Source: Oscillospiraceae bacterium (GTDB lineage Bacteria > Bacillota > Clostridia > Oscillospirales > SIG627). From it: a stretch of DNA of 64,000 nt. The stretch is taken from contig SVTV01000010.1 of the NCBI GenBank assembly GCA_015063605.1, positions 1 to 64,000 on the forward strand, given 5' to 3'. Under the pieces are notes generated by a model. That model did no database searches. It saw nothing but the letters and a program-made list of their open reading frames with translations, and had not been told where the DNA came from. Positions 16,195 to 25,220 of the stretch are shown here, piece after piece (the first letter of the stretch is position 1; every line of letters begins with the position of its first letter). The position numbers were made by a program, and so were the translations under genes.

Positions 16195-17214
16195 TTACTT
16201 ATTCAGAAAAGAAAAGATATCAATCAGTTCTTCATTATCGACATATTTATCGGGATAAAAATATTCCACTGTATAGAAACCGCTGTCGGTTGCTACTGCT
16301 GCCTTGACAAGCATGGGATATTTAACATCCAGACCATCTTCTTCTATAACAAGTTTATGAAAAGTATTTGCAGATGCTTGCGCATATTCTTCATAAACCG
16401 TATATTTAAAACCGTTTTCGGTAAACTCTCTTGTTTTCTCGGGCTCAAATGCTTTCATAAACGATCTGTATGACGCTTCCGTTTCTCTCGTAAAAAGCAC
16501 CGTACCCGATCTGATATCATCTTCCTCGCTGTAAAATTTTCGGTTTCTATCCATAATATACCGTATGGTATAACCGCCGTTTGTATTTATATCGAGATTG
16601 GACATATCATATTTGTTTTCCAAATTTATCGGAGAAATTATGCTTACAGGGTCAGCCAACATATAGCCAAACTCTGTTTTTTTAAACATATTTTCCAAAG
16701 TTATGATATCCGCAAGAGAAAAATTTTTATATAGAACCGCTTTTACATATTCATCCAACGAATCAAACCTTATATAAAAATCGTAATGAGTGGTATTGTT
16801 CGGCAGTTCCGGTTCGGGAAAAGGCAGATATATTACGGGAAGCTCGTATTTTTCGGGATTTATAATGTCTCCGTTCAAAATACCTTTTAATCGTTCCGTC
16901 TTTTCTTTCTCCGATTTAAGACTCTCTTCCAAATTTCCGACAATTTCTTTTTCGCCGCTCAGGTTGGATTCGTATTTTGCGGCTCTCTCTTTTTGCTCAA
17001 TAATATCATTCTTCAATTTATTTTTCAAATTATTTTCCCGGTGCAGATCTTTATTCAGCTCGGATATTTCTTCTTCCAAACGCTTTATCTCTTCGTTTTT
17101 TTGCTCCAATTCAACCTGTACACGTGAAAGCTCTTCTTTGGTGTTACTCTCACAGGAACAGGCAAAAACACATATAAAAACTACAAGCAACCATAAAAAC
17201 AATACATTTTTCAT
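16195..17214 (-). CDS. Coiled-coil lipoprotein, paralogue B
   Basis: 339 residues with the same plan as the next gene downstream: signal peptide with lipobox-type cysteines (VFACSC, Cys19/Cys21), a long coiled coil (VELEQKNEEIKRLEEEIS) to about residue 112, and the same globular domain (ELPVIYLPFPEPELP, MFKKTEFGYMLADP, YTIRYIMDRN, TVLFTRETEASYRSF, KYTVYEEYA, YFYPDKYVDNEELIDIFSFLN). The two copies have diverged throughout, so the duplication is not recent. It lies 158 bp after khpA but behind that operon's terminator, so probably has its own promoter. Confidence 0.75.
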   Translation of the reverse strand: MKNVLFLWLLVVFICVFACSCESNTKEELSRVQVELEQKNEEIKRLEEEISELNKDLHRENNLKNKLKNDIIEQKERAAKYESNLSGEKEIVGNLEESLKSEKEKTERLKGILNGDIINPEKYELPVIYLPFPEPELPNNTTHYDFYIRFDSLDEYVKAVLYKNFSLADIITLENMFKKTEFGYMLADPVSIISPINLENKYDMSNLDINTNGGYTIRYIMDRNRKFYSEEDDIRSGTVLFTRETEASYRSFMKAFEPEKTREFTENGFKYTVYEEYAQASANTFHKLVIEEDGLDVKYPMLVKAAVATDSGFYTVEYFYPDKYVDNEELIDIFSFLNK

Positions 17215-17320
17215 TTCAAATCTCTCCTTTCAATATATTTTGCACCTCCATGATACCATATATTTATTGTATTGTCAATAGTATCTTCAAATATCGGTAT
17301 CAACTGACAAATAAAAAAAC

Positions 17321-17353
17321 AAGCTTGCCGCTGTATTATACAGAAGCAAGCTT
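17321..17353 (-). terminator. Terminator of the ylxM-ffh-rpsP-khpA operon
   Basis: Stem AAGCTTGC (17321-17328) / GCAAGCTT (17346-17353); on the minus strand it is followed by GTTTTTTTAT. It directly follows khpA, marking the operon end. Confidence 0.85.
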
Positions 17354-17372
17354 TTTGTGCCTTTATAACCTG

Positions 17373-17612
17373 TTATTCGATATCAACGAATATCTTTTTG
17401 CCTTCCTTGTTGGATGCAGCCTTCATAAGAGTGCGGATAGACTTAGCTATTTTTCCCTGCTTTCCAATTACCTTACCCATATCATCGGGATCGACACGAA
17501 GGATCAAGCGGGTGCAATCCTCTTCTTCCTGCTCCGTAACGGATATAGCCTCGGGCTTATCCACAAGAGCTTTGACAATATCCTCAAGGATCTTTTTCAA
17601 AGAAATTTCCAT
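17373..17612 (-). CDS. khpA: KH-domain RNA-binding protein KhpA
   Basis: 79 residues, the standard KhpA (YlqC) size. Single KH domain with the GxxG loop in GKVIGKQGKIAKSIRTLMKAAS at about residues 46-67, preceded by ILRVDPDDM. KhpA forms a dimer with KhpB/Jag and binds RNA to influence cell division and elongation in Firmicutes. It directly follows rpsP (15 bp), the conserved arrangement. In most Bacillota rimM, trmD and rplS follow; here a terminator does. Confidence 0.95.
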   Translation of the reverse strand: MEISLKKILEDIVKALVDKPEAISVTEQEEEDCTRLILRVDPDDMGKVIGKQGKIAKSIRTLMKAASNKEGKKIFVDIE

Positions 17613-17627
17613 GCTAAAAACTTCGCC

Positions 17628-17873
17628 TTAGTCGATAACGCCGCTCTTCTTGAGTATGCTCTTAACAGTTTCTGTGGGCTGTGCGCCTTTAACGATCCAG
17701 CTCTTTGCGCTTTCAACGTCAACCTTGATCTCAGCGGGGCTCTTCATAGGATCATAGTAACCTATTTCATCGATGAATCTTCCGTCACGGGGATATCTGG
17801 AATCTGCTACAACTATACGGTAGAAGGGGGCTTTCTTTGCGCCGAGTCTTCTCAATCTGATTTTTACTGCCAT
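17628..17873 (-). CDS. rpsP: 30S ribosomal protein S16
   Basis: 81 residues, full length for S16. N-terminal [42 protein letters not shown] is the near-invariant family signature; the rest ([22 protein letters not shown]) also matches. Binds 16S rRNA and is needed for small-subunit assembly. Lies between ffh and khpA. Confidence 0.98.
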   Translation of the reverse strand: MAVKIRLRRLGAKKAPFYRIVVADSRYPRDGRFIDEIGYYDPMKSPAEIKVDVESAKSWIVKGAQPTETVKSILKKSGVID

Positions 17874-17948
17874 TTCAAATGACCTCCAAAAAAATTTTAT
17901 GATATTTAATATATTTAATATATTCTTAATTAAACAAGCGTTATACGC

Positions 17949-19289
17949 TTACATTCCGAAAGGAAAACCTTTCTTTCCGAACTTTCCGCCTCGCTTCTGA
18001 GCCTTTGTCATAGTTTTCATAAGCTGGTTGGTCTGTTCAAACTGCTTAAGCAGTCTGTTGATCTGCTCTACAGTAGTACCGCTTCCCGCGGCTATTCTCT
18101 TTTTCCTCGATGAATTCAGAATATCGGGCTTTTCTCTTTCCTTCGGTGTCATGGAAAGAATAATTGCTTCCATTCTGTCTATCTGCTTTTCATCTATCTT
18201 AGCATCCTTAAGATCGGAGGGCTTAACACCGGGGATCATTCCCATAAGCTGTTCCATAGAACCCATTGAACGTATCTGTCTGAACTGTTCAAGGAAGTCC
18301 TGCAGGGTGAAGCTTGATTCGCGAAGCTTCTTTTCAAGCTCAGCCGCCTTCTTTTCGTCGAAGGTCTCCTGCGCCTTTTCAATAAGGCTGAGAACGTCGC
18401 CCATTCCCAATATACGGGATGCCATTCTGTCGGGATAGAAGGGCTCGAGAGCATCGAGCTTTTCGCCCATACCCACGAACTTGATGGGCTTACCTGTAAC
18501 GTGTCTTACGGAAAGCGCCGCACCGCCTCGTGTATCGCCGTCAAGCTTTGTGAGGATAACGCCCGTTATGTCGAGAAGCTCATTGAAGCTTTCTGCAACA
18601 TTTACCGCATCCTGACCCGTCATGGAGTCTACCACGAGAAGTATCTCAGTGGGATCCACACGATTCTTTATGCTCTTAAGCTCACCCATAAGAGTTTCGT
18701 CAATGTGAAGACGTCCCGCAGTATCTATGATAACAAGATCGTTGCCGTTTTTATTGGCAAATTTAATAGCTTCATCGGCTATCTTCACGGGATCCTTGGA
18801 ATCGGGGATAGAAAACACGGGAACATCTATAGATTCTCCCACCACCTCAAGCTGCTTTACAGCCGCAGGTCTGTATACGTCGCAGGCTACAAGCAAAGGA
18901 CGCTTATTCTGTTTTTTGAAGAGCTTCGCAAGCTTTCCGGAATGAGTCGTCTTACCGGAGCCTTGAAGTCCTACCATCATTACTATTGTAGGAGGCTTTG
19001 AGGATATATTCAGCTTTTCGTTTTTGCTGCCCATTATCTCAACAAGCTCTTCGTTTACTATTTTTACTATCTGCTGAGCGGGAACGAGGCTCTCAAGCAC
19101 ATCGCTTCCGACAGCTCTTGCGGATACCTTTGAAACGAACTCTTTAACTACCTTGAAGTTTACATCGGCTTCAAGAAGTGCAAGCTTCACTTCACGCATT
19201 CCGACCTTTACATCGGCTTCGGTAAGCTTACCCTTGCTTCTGAAGGTCTTGAACGCACCGGACAGCTTATCAACAAGATTTTCAAACAT
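17949..19289 (-). CDS. ffh: Signal recognition particle protein Ffh (SRP54 GTPase)
   Basis: 446 residues, complete. N domain to ~90; G domain with P-loop [38 protein letters not shown] and [10 protein letters not shown]; methionine-rich M domain at the C-terminus ([13 protein letters not shown], then a Gly-rich end [10 protein letters not shown]). Binds signal sequences and 4.5S RNA and docks with FtsY to target membrane proteins co-translationally. Upstream ylxM modulates Ffh in some Bacillota. Confidence 0.98.
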   Translation of the reverse strand: MFENLVDKLSGAFKTFRSKGKLTEADVKVGMREVKLALLEADVNFKVVKEFVSKVSARAVGSDVLESLVPAQQIVKIVNEELVEIMGSKNEKLNISSKPPTIVMMVGLQGSGKTTHSGKLAKLFKKQNKRPLLVACDVYRPAAVKQLEVVGESIDVPVFSIPDSKDPVKIADEAIKFANKNGNDLVIIDTAGRLHIDETLMGELKSIKNRVDPTEILLVVDSMTGQDAVNVAESFNELLDITGVILTKLDGDTRGGAALSVRHVTGKPIKFVGMGEKLDALEPFYPDRMASRILGMGDVLSLIEKAQETFDEKKAAELEKKLRESSFTLQDFLEQFRQIRSMGSMEQLMGMIPGVKPSDLKDAKIDEKQIDRMEAIILSMTPKEREKPDILNSSRKKRIAAGSGTTVEQINRLLKQFEQTNQLMKTMTKAQKRGGKFGKKGFPFGM

Positions 19290-19334
19290 AGCCCGTATAC
19301 CTTTCTGAAGATTTTTCGGACAGATAAAGTATAT

Positions 19335-19748
19335 CTACTCGGCTCTGTCCCCGCGCGTTCTGTCATCCGATAACGCTCTGATGCTTTCTATCAGATCCGA
19401 AAGAACGCTTATATGAGAAGATATATCGCAATTTCCCTCTTTTGCCGAAGAGTCTGCTGTATTCTTCATTCTTTTTAATTCATCGGCGCACATATCGAGA
19501 GCCTCCGACATCTTTTCTGATCTTTCGGAAAGATGAAGGACATCTTCAAATCTGCAAAGCTCATCAGATGTGTGATTTATCAGATCTCTGACCGCCTGCC
19601 GCGTTGTTTTTGTATGGTACGCCACCTCGGAAAGAGAGTAATCATCCCAATAATAGAGTTCAAACGCACGTCTTTTCTTTTCCGAAAGAAGCGGAGCATA
19701 TTTATCGTACAAAGCACATAATGCCATGTTCTTTTCTATATCAGCCAT
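19335..19748 (-). CDS. ylxM: YlxM-like helix-turn-helix protein (SRP operon)
   Basis: About 137 residues from ATG 19748; an ATG at 19760 and a longer open frame to 19835 exist. The core ALCALYDKYAPLLSEKKRRAFELYYWDDYSLSEVAYHTKTTRQAVRDLI is the UPF0122/YlxM signature, a sigma-4-like helix-turn-helix. A Glu/Ser/Lys-rich tail after residue 75 makes it longer than the usual ~110 residues. In streptococci YlxM binds the SRP RNA/Ffh and stimulates GTPase activity. It lies 45 bp upstream of ffh in the conserved order. Confidence 0.88.
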   Translation of the reverse strand: MADIEKNMALCALYDKYAPLLSEKKRRAFELYYWDDYSLSEVAYHTKTTRQAVRDLINHTSDELCRFEDVLHLSERSEKMSEALDMCADELKRMKNTADSSAKEGNCDISSHISVLSDLIESIRALSDDRTRGDRAE

Positions 19749-19962
19749 ATCTATGACCATGCCTTTCGTACAGAATCTCCGTTTCCGTACCGCTTTCAAA
19801 ACACACGGTGTAAAGTTTTTTTCTTTACAGTCCATGATTATACACTAAAATGATTGTTATGTCAAGTGTTTTTTAAAAAATAAATTTTTTTTACGTAAAA
19901 AATCAGGAATTTATTTAAGGAACTGAGAATAGAATTAAAAAAACGCAAAGGACAGAAAAGAA

Positions 19963-20880
19963 ATGACGGAACGTGCATTATCATATATTCCCTTACATCT
20001 GAGGGAAGCAATACGAAAATATCCGAAAAAGGATGACATATGTGAAATACGCCTTCGTGCCGGACTCCCCATGTCTCTCACAATGAGCTTCGGGAATATC
20101 TTCATAGATAAAAACGGGAGAGCATGTCCCATGGAGGAAGGCTTACGCACAACAAAAAGCGATGTGGAATCATGCGTGAATATGCTTTGCGAGGGAAGTG
20201 CTTACCGCCATATAAAAAGCATGAAGCAGGGCTTTATTATGACCGATGACGGATTGCGTGCGGGAATTTCCGCTTCATTTCTTCCGACGGAAAATGAAAA
20301 TATACCTCCTTCATCTATCGGAAGCGTCAATATACGCATCCCGCGGCTTATTCCCGATGCCGCCGGCGGTTTGATGAGATTTTTCTCATTTCATGCAATA
20401 GGCTCATCCTTGATCTTTTCTCCCCCGGGACACGGTAAAACAACTCTTATACGGGATCTTGCCATACGGCTTTCTAAGGGTGAACTCCGACGTGCCGTGA
20501 GAGTCTGCGTAATAGACTCCCGAGGTGAGATATTTCCTCCGAAAAGCCGTTTTTCGGATAACGGCGGTCTTCTTGACATAATAAGCGGATGCAGTAAAGC
20601 CGAGGGAATAGAAAAGGCAGTGAGAGTACTGTCACCTGAGGTTTTAATCTGCGATGAAATAGGAAGCGAGGATGACAGCTCGGCTCTTTTATCTGCTCAT
20701 TCGGGCGGGGTAATCCTTATTGCCAGCTGCCACGGCGACAGTATATCCTCCGTCAAACGTAAGCCTCATATTAATAAGCTTATTACGGAAGGACTTTTCA
20801 CTTATTCAGTCTCCCTTACCGCATCAAATTCCTTTCCCTTCAAAACAAATGTAAACGTAAAAAGCATAGATCGGATATGA
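19963..20880 (+). CDS. spoIIIAA: Stage III sporulation protein AA (SpoIIIAA), AAA-type ATPase
   Basis: 305 residues. RecA/type-II-secretion-like ATPase: Walker A SPPGHGKTT with Lys159, Walker B region VLICDEIGSEDD, N-terminal ICEIRLRAGLPMSL typical of SpoIIIAA. It is thought to power or assemble the SpoIIIA-SpoIIQ channel between mother cell and forespore. First of eight spoIIIA genes; stop overlaps spoIIIAB by 4 bp. In Bacillus the operon is sigma-E dependent; a sigma-E promoter is not convincing here by eye (only GAATTTA and AATAGAAT in 19905-19945). Confidence 0.96.
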   Translation: MTERALSYIPLHLREAIRKYPKKDDICEIRLRAGLPMSLTMSFGNIFIDKNGRACPMEEGLRTTKSDVESCVNMLCEGSAYRHIKSMKQGFIMTDDGLRAGISASFLPTENENIPPSSIGSVNIRIPRLIPDAAGGLMRFFSFHAIGSSLIFSPPGHGKTTLIRDLAIRLSKGELRRAVRVCVIDSRGEIFPPKSRFSDNGGLLDIISGCSKAEGIEKAVRVLSPEVLICDEIGSEDDSSALLSAHSGGVILIASCHGDSISSVKRKPHINKLITEGLFTYSVSLTASNSFPFKTNVNVKSIDRI

Positions 20881-21386
20881 ATGCATATTTATATATATCG
20901 GGTTTGGCATTGATCTTTTTCTCTCCTTTTTCGGCTTCCCTTTATCTTTCACGCTCTGTCTTGTCGGGAGTATGTGAGCTGGAAGGATACATAAAGCTTA
21001 TAAAGGCAACGGAAAACGAAATCACCTCATACATGACAAAGCAAGGGGATATTTTCGCTTCATTCAAGGATGAATATCTTGAAAAATGCGGTTTTCTTCC
21101 GCTTCTCAGATCTTCGCCCATAGATGAGTGTTCTGCCCTTGAGCACGCCCTTGAAGAATTCGATAAGAATACACTTATCCCCAAGGATTGCTTTGACGCT
21201 TTGGTTCGTTTTGCCGAGGTTCTCGGAAAAACATCGGTACAAAAGCAAAAAGAAGCCTGTTCCCAATGTCTTTATGTACTTGAAAAGATTCATTCCGAAA
21301 TAAAACCCGATGCTTTGAAAAAAGCAAAGGTATATAAAACCATAGGTCTTGCCGCAGGTGCGGCGGCAGTGATACTTTTTATATGA
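20877..21386 (+). CDS. spoIIIAB: Stage III sporulation protein AB
   Basis: 169 residues, normal length. N-terminal membrane segment with LIFFSPFSASLYLS, the family motif region LEGYIKLIKATENEITSYM, a long cytoplasmic helical part (LEHALEEFDKN) and a C-terminal hydrophobic anchor (IGLAAGAAAVILFI). Fold resembles GspF/type-II secretion membrane proteins. ATG overlaps spoIIIAA stop; translationally coupled. Confidence 0.93.
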   Translation: MNAYLYISGLALIFFSPFSASLYLSRSVLSGVCELEGYIKLIKATENEITSYMTKQGDIFASFKDEYLEKCGFLPLLRSSPIDECSALEHALEEFDKNTLIPKDCFDALVRFAEVLGKTSVQKQKEACSQCLYVLEKIHSEIKPDALKKAKVYKTIGLAAGAAAVILFI

Positions 21387-21433
21387 ATAACTTAAACCAC
21401 CAACATAGATTAAATTAAAACGGAGGCATTTAT

Positions 21434-21628
21434 TTGGGTACGGAGCTGATATTGAAAATAGCGGGGCTGGGGTTGATCGTATCCGCCTCTTGCACCATAC
21501 TTCAAAAAAGCGGAAGGGACGAACAAGCTACTCTTGTATCGATAGCAGGAGTCGTCATCGTGCTTTTGCTTATTGTAAGCGAAATGGACACTCTTTTTAC
21601 CTCTGTGAGAAGTATATTCGGTCTTTAA
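21434..21628 (+). CDS. spoIIIAC: Stage III sporulation protein AC
   Basis: 64 residues, the usual very small size. Starts with TTG 21434, seven bases after CGGAGG. Two hydrophobic helices (LILKIAGLGLIVSASCTILQKSGRDEQATLVSIAGVVIVLLLIV) with the conserved KSGRDE turn. Part of the membrane ring of the mother-cell side channel. Confidence 0.93.
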   Translation: MGTELILKIAGLGLIVSASCTILQKSGRDEQATLVSIAGVVIVLLLIVSEMDTLFTSVRSIFGL

Positions 21629-21631
21629 AAT

Positions 21632-22015
21632 ATGGATATCATAAAATATTGTCTTATCGCTTTGGGAGCTTTAAGCGTGATCTTACTTTTAAAGGAGATC
21701 AAAAAGGAATATGCGTTATATGCGATGATCGCTGCGGGATTATTATTCATAGGAATATGTGCAAAGGATATTGCGCCGATATTCGCATACATGGAAGAAT
21801 TGACAGAACGCACCAAAGGATACGGAAAAACAGATGTGATCCTGAAAGGTGCCGCATCAGCCGTTATAACCGCATTCACATGTGAGATATGCAAGGATGC
21901 GGGTGAATCGGGCCTTGCATCAAAGGTGAATCTATGCGGAAAAGCTGCTGTCCTTGCTATGTCTCTGCCTCTGTTGAAGGAGCTTACAGCTATAGCCCTG
22001 GGCATTCTGAACTGA
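21632..22015 (+). CDS. spoIIIAD: Stage III sporulation protein AD
   Basis: 127 residues, complete. Membrane protein with four hydrophobic segments and the conserved VILKGAASAVITAFTCEICKDAGESGLASKVNLCGKAAVLAMSLPLLKEL block at the C-terminal half, diagnostic of SpoIIIAD/SpoIIIAC family. Three bases after spoIIIAC. Confidence 0.95.
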   Translation: MDIIKYCLIALGALSVILLLKEIKKEYALYAMIAAGLLFIGICAKDIAPIFAYMEELTERTKGYGKTDVILKGAASAVITAFTCEICKDAGESGLASKVNLCGKAAVLAMSLPLLKELTAIALGILN

Positions 22016-22045
22016 TAGAAAAGCAAAAAGCAAAAGCATAATAAA

Positions 22046-23188
22046 ATGAAAGAGCGAAAAAAATACGAATTAAAAAAAATCAAACGTTGTTTAGCGGTAC
22101 TTGTTATCGTTTTGTCTCTTTTCTCTGTCACAGCACAAGGCGGAGATGAGGACATACAAAGCAAAATAGAAAGGCTTACGGGAGCCGGCAGACTGCATGA
22201 GCTTCTCCCCGAAAGCATTTATGAAAACGAAGAGACATCTTCCTTTGATGTCACCGACATCACTTCCGAAGATGGGGCAAAGAATATATTTTCTCTTATC
22301 CTCTCTGTTATTTCAAAGGAGATAAAGAATAACGGAAAGCTTCTTGCGGGGCTGTGTGCCGTACTCATTTTTTCCGCTGTTATTTCTGCTGCGGGAATAC
22401 TTTCCGGAGGTGATTCCGAAATATTCCGTATGATATGCACCATGGTATTATGTATCTCATGCTGTGATATCATCCTTGAGCTTATCTCGGCAACGGAAAA
22501 GTATCTGTCAGATCTCAATATGCTGATTACGGGAATGCTTCCCGTAATGACCTCGGTATACACATTGAACGGGCAGGTGACCTCGGGAGGAATACAAAGC
22601 GCATGCATAATCTTGGGTCTCGATATACTTCAAGGCATCTTTGCTTATCTTCTTATGCCGGGGGTACGGATATGCTTCGCATTGCTTATTGCGGGAGTAT
22701 TTTCTCCGATATCTCTTGACGGAATACACAAGAGCGTTAAAAACACCATTACCGGAATCACTTTGATATCCATGACAATAATGTCTGCAGTACTTTATTT
22801 TCAGACTGTCGTTTCAGCTTCTGCAGATACCGTGCTTATAAGAACGGCAAGGTACGCCGCGGGAACATTCATTCCCATAGTCGGTTCCATGGTAAGCGAA
22901 GCCGTCAAAACGGTAAGTGCGGGGATAGGAGCGGTAAAATCATTGACGGGAGCCTTCGGTGTGGGGGCTGTGATATATATAAGCGCTTTTCCCGTTCTGG
23001 GGATCGTAGTAAAAAAGCTGATATTCTCATTCTCAGCTTCAGCATCCTCCGTATTGAATTGTAAACGGGAGGAAACGGTACTGCGGGAATTCTGCTCCGT
23101 TGCAGATATGCTTCTCGCATTTTGCGCAGCATCCGCTGTCTTTTTCCTTATCGCATTGACTGTTTTCATGAGGGAATTCTATGCTTGA
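22046..23188 (+). CDS. spoIIIAE: Stage III sporulation protein AE
   Basis: 380 residues. Signal-like N-terminus (CLAVLVIVLSLFSVTAQGG), then a multi-pass membrane protein with the family stretches IITGMLPVMTSVYTLNGQVTSGGIQSACII, SVKNTITGITLISMTIMSAVLYFQ and RYAAGTFIPIVGSMVSEAVKTV. Largest membrane subunit of the SpoIIIA complex. Overlaps spoIIIAF by 8 bp. Confidence 0.95.
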   Translation: MKERKKYELKKIKRCLAVLVIVLSLFSVTAQGGDEDIQSKIERLTGAGRLHELLPESIYENEETSSFDVTDITSEDGAKNIFSLILSVISKEIKNNGKLLAGLCAVLIFSAVISAAGILSGGDSEIFRMICTMVLCISCCDIILELISATEKYLSDLNMLITGMLPVMTSVYTLNGQVTSGGIQSACIILGLDILQGIFAYLLMPGVRICFALLIAGVFSPISLDGIHKSVKNTITGITLISMTIMSAVLYFQTVVSASADTVLIRTARYAAGTFIPIVGSMVSEAVKTVSAGIGAVKSLTGAFGVGAVIYISAFPVLGIVVKKLIFSFSASASSVLNCKREETVLREFCSVADMLLAFCAASAVFFLIALTVFMREFYA

Positions 23189-23681
23189 GTGGGCTTCATC
23201 CATAATAGCTGCATCGGTCATAACAGCAATTGCCGTATACATAATTCCCGATACCGACAACGGAAAACAAATGTCCGCAAGCATCCGTTTTATCGGAGCG
23301 CTTGTTTCCCTTTTTCTGATTATCTCCCCTGTTCCCGAAACACTGAAAAGCATTTCTTCATTTTTCGATGCGGATATATTCGGTGAAACAGATCTTACAG
23401 CGAATGAAAATAAAGATGTAAGTGATCTTATTTTTGACGAAGCGCTGAAAGAGTTTGAGAAACAGACATTCATCCTGACCGAAAAAAAGCTTGGACGAAA
23501 CGATTTCACGGTCACAGTCCTTGCCGATAAGACTCTGACGGACATAACCGTTACGGTAATATATCATTCCGAGGATTTCCCCTCCGATAAGGCTTGCTCT
23601 TATATTCAACACCTCTACTCCGATCAGGTAAAGGCAGAAGCCGTGTTCGAAGGAAATAAGACGGAAGAAAAGCAAGAATAA
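23181..23681 (+). CDS. spoIIIAF: Stage III sporulation protein AF
   Basis: 166 residues. Two N-terminal membrane helices (SSIIAASVITAIAVYIIP and IRFIGALVSLFLIISPV) then a soluble domain (FDEALKEFEKQTFILTEKKLGRNDFTVTVLADKTLTDITVTVIY), the ring-building fold expected for SpoIIIAF. Gene order supports the call even though sequence conservation is low. Confidence 0.9.
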   Translation: MLEWASSIIAASVITAIAVYIIPDTDNGKQMSASIRFIGALVSLFLIISPVPETLKSISSFFDADIFGETDLTANENKDVSDLIFDEALKEFEKQTFILTEKKLGRNDFTVTVLADKTLTDITVTVIYHSEDFPSDKACSYIQHLYSDQVKAEAVFEGNKTEEKQE

Positions 23682-23703
23682 CAATAAAGGAAGAAAGAAA
23701 GCC

Positions 23704-24243
23704 ATGAAAAATGAAGAGATTCCCTCCGTAATAAGAAAAAGGCCTCTGTTTATCATACTGCTGAGTTTACTTTTCTTTATCGGAATAGCCCTTGTATTCC
23801 TTTCCGATAAAGATCAAAGCTCATCACTTACCGATAACACCGCCGCCGCAAATGCGGTATTTACCGAAAACGAAAATGCTTTTTCGAATGAAGGATATGT
23901 AAGTTCTTTGGAAAAAAGATTAAAAGAAATGATAAGCTCCATTGACGGAGTAGAAAACGTCAAGGTCATGATAACCTTGAAAAACACCTCCGAAACGATC
24001 TATGCAGAAAAAACAGAGGAAAGAGATCTGCCCTCGGGAAAGGAACGGTCTTCCTCGATAATATTGCGCAAAGCAAAAAACGGTGACGAAGTTCCTATCC
24101 CGGTTTCGGAAAAGCTCCCTGTCATAGGAGGTGCCGCAGTAACCTGCAGCGGCAATATAAACGGTACCTTGAAGGCGGAAATAATCTCACTTATATCATG
24201 TGCTCTCGATCTTCCTACAAATAAAATATATGTAGGCGGCTAA
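23704..24243 (+). CDS. spoIIIAG: Stage III sporulation protein AG
   Basis: 179 residues. One N-terminal transmembrane helix (LFIILLSLLFFIGIALVFLS), then a ring-building motif domain with VSSLEKRLKEMISSIDGVENVKVMITLKNTSETIYA and PVIGGAAVTCSGNINGTLKAEIISLISCALDLPTNKIYVG. SpoIIIAG forms the large oligomeric ring in the intermembrane space. Confidence 0.94.
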   Translation: MKNEEIPSVIRKRPLFIILLSLLFFIGIALVFLSDKDQSSSLTDNTAAANAVFTENENAFSNEGYVSSLEKRLKEMISSIDGVENVKVMITLKNTSETIYAEKTEERDLPSGKERSSSIILRKAKNGDEVPIPVSEKLPVIGGAAVTCSGNINGTLKAEIISLISCALDLPTNKIYVGG

Positions 24244-24273
24244 ACTATAAATATAAAGAAAGGCAGACAGCAA

Positions 24274-25209
24274 ATGGAAAAGCTCGAAAAAATAACAATG
24301 AAAACGATGGAATTCGAAGGTCCTTCGGATAAAAGAAGTAAAATTCAATTACAAGGCGTTGACACTCCCCTTCTCACCGAAGGTGGGGAAAAGAAAGAAG
24401 TACCGCAGGAAGAAAAGAAAATGAGATCGGGATTTTTCTCGACTCTCGGCTCAAAAGTAAAAAGCTTTTTCAAATTAAGAACAAGCGGTGATGAAAATGA
24501 AGATGGAGAAAGTGAAGAAACCTCTTCAAGCCTCGCCTCTTCCGAGGATGAAGGCATGACAAGCGGAAACAAAGCCTCGGAAAGAAAAATGCCCGTTTCC
24601 TTCCCTTGGAGATCACTGAACGTTAAAAACGCTCTCGTTGTTATGTCATTGGCGCTTATTGCCGTGGCGGGATACATAAACGTTAAGTATTATTCCGAAA
24701 ACGGCGGTTCGATCTCCGGCGGAAATGATATTATTTCGGGAAATATTTCAGACGGTAACGATATCCCCGGAATCGTAAACAACAATGGAAATGACACTCA
24801 AGTTCTGTCAGATAAAAGCACGGGAGGAGATTCCGAAAACGCTTCAACGGATGCGGGAGACGATTATTTTTCCGTCGCCGTAATTTCCCGTCAGAGAAGC
24901 CGTGATGAATCAATAGAGCTTCTTATGACTATGCTTGAAAAGGACGGTGCAACGGAAGCACAGAAGGAAGAGATCACCTCCGAGATGTCAAGAATAGCAG
25001 ATGAGATCGCAAATGAGGTCAATATTGAAAATCTTATCAAAGCAAAAGGGATGGAGGAATGTGTTGCCGTCATAAGCCAAGGCAATGCCAATATCATTGT
25101 CCGCTCCGACGGGCTAACTCCTTCACAGGTAGCACAGATAAAGGAAATAGTATATCTCAATGCGGATATACATCCTAAGAATATCAAAATAATAGAAAAA
25201 GGTAATTAA
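24274..25209 (+). CDS. spoIIIAH: Stage III sporulation protein AH with long N-terminal cytoplasmic extension
   Basis: 311 residues against ~220 in Bacillus. The C-terminal ~175 residues are typical: a membrane helix (NALVVMSLALIAVAGYINVKYYS, about 122-144), a Ser/Gly/Asn linker and the YscJ-like soluble domain (YFSVAVISRQRSRDESIELLMTMLEKDG, AKGMEECVAVISQGNANIIVRSDGLTPSQVAQIKEIV). The first ~115 residues, rich in Glu, Ser and Lys, are extra and face the mother-cell cytoplasm. SpoIIIAH binds SpoIIQ of the forespore across the intermembrane space. Last gene of the operon, followed by the MITE-like repeat whose GC-rich first hairpin may serve as terminator. Confidence 0.93.
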   Translation: MEKLEKITMKTMEFEGPSDKRSKIQLQGVDTPLLTEGGEKKEVPQEEKKMRSGFFSTLGSKVKSFFKLRTSGDENEDGESEETSSSLASSEDEGMTSGNKASERKMPVSFPWRSLNVKNALVVMSLALIAVAGYINVKYYSENGGSISGGNDIISGNISDGNDIPGIVNNNGNDTQVLSDKSTGGDSENASTDAGDDYFSVAVISRQRSRDESIELLMTMLEKDGATEAQKEEITSEMSRIADEIANEVNIENLIKAKGMEECVAVISQGNANIIVRSDGLTPSQVAQIKEIVYLNADIHPKNIKIIEKGN

Positions 25210-25220
25210 GGATTAAAACC

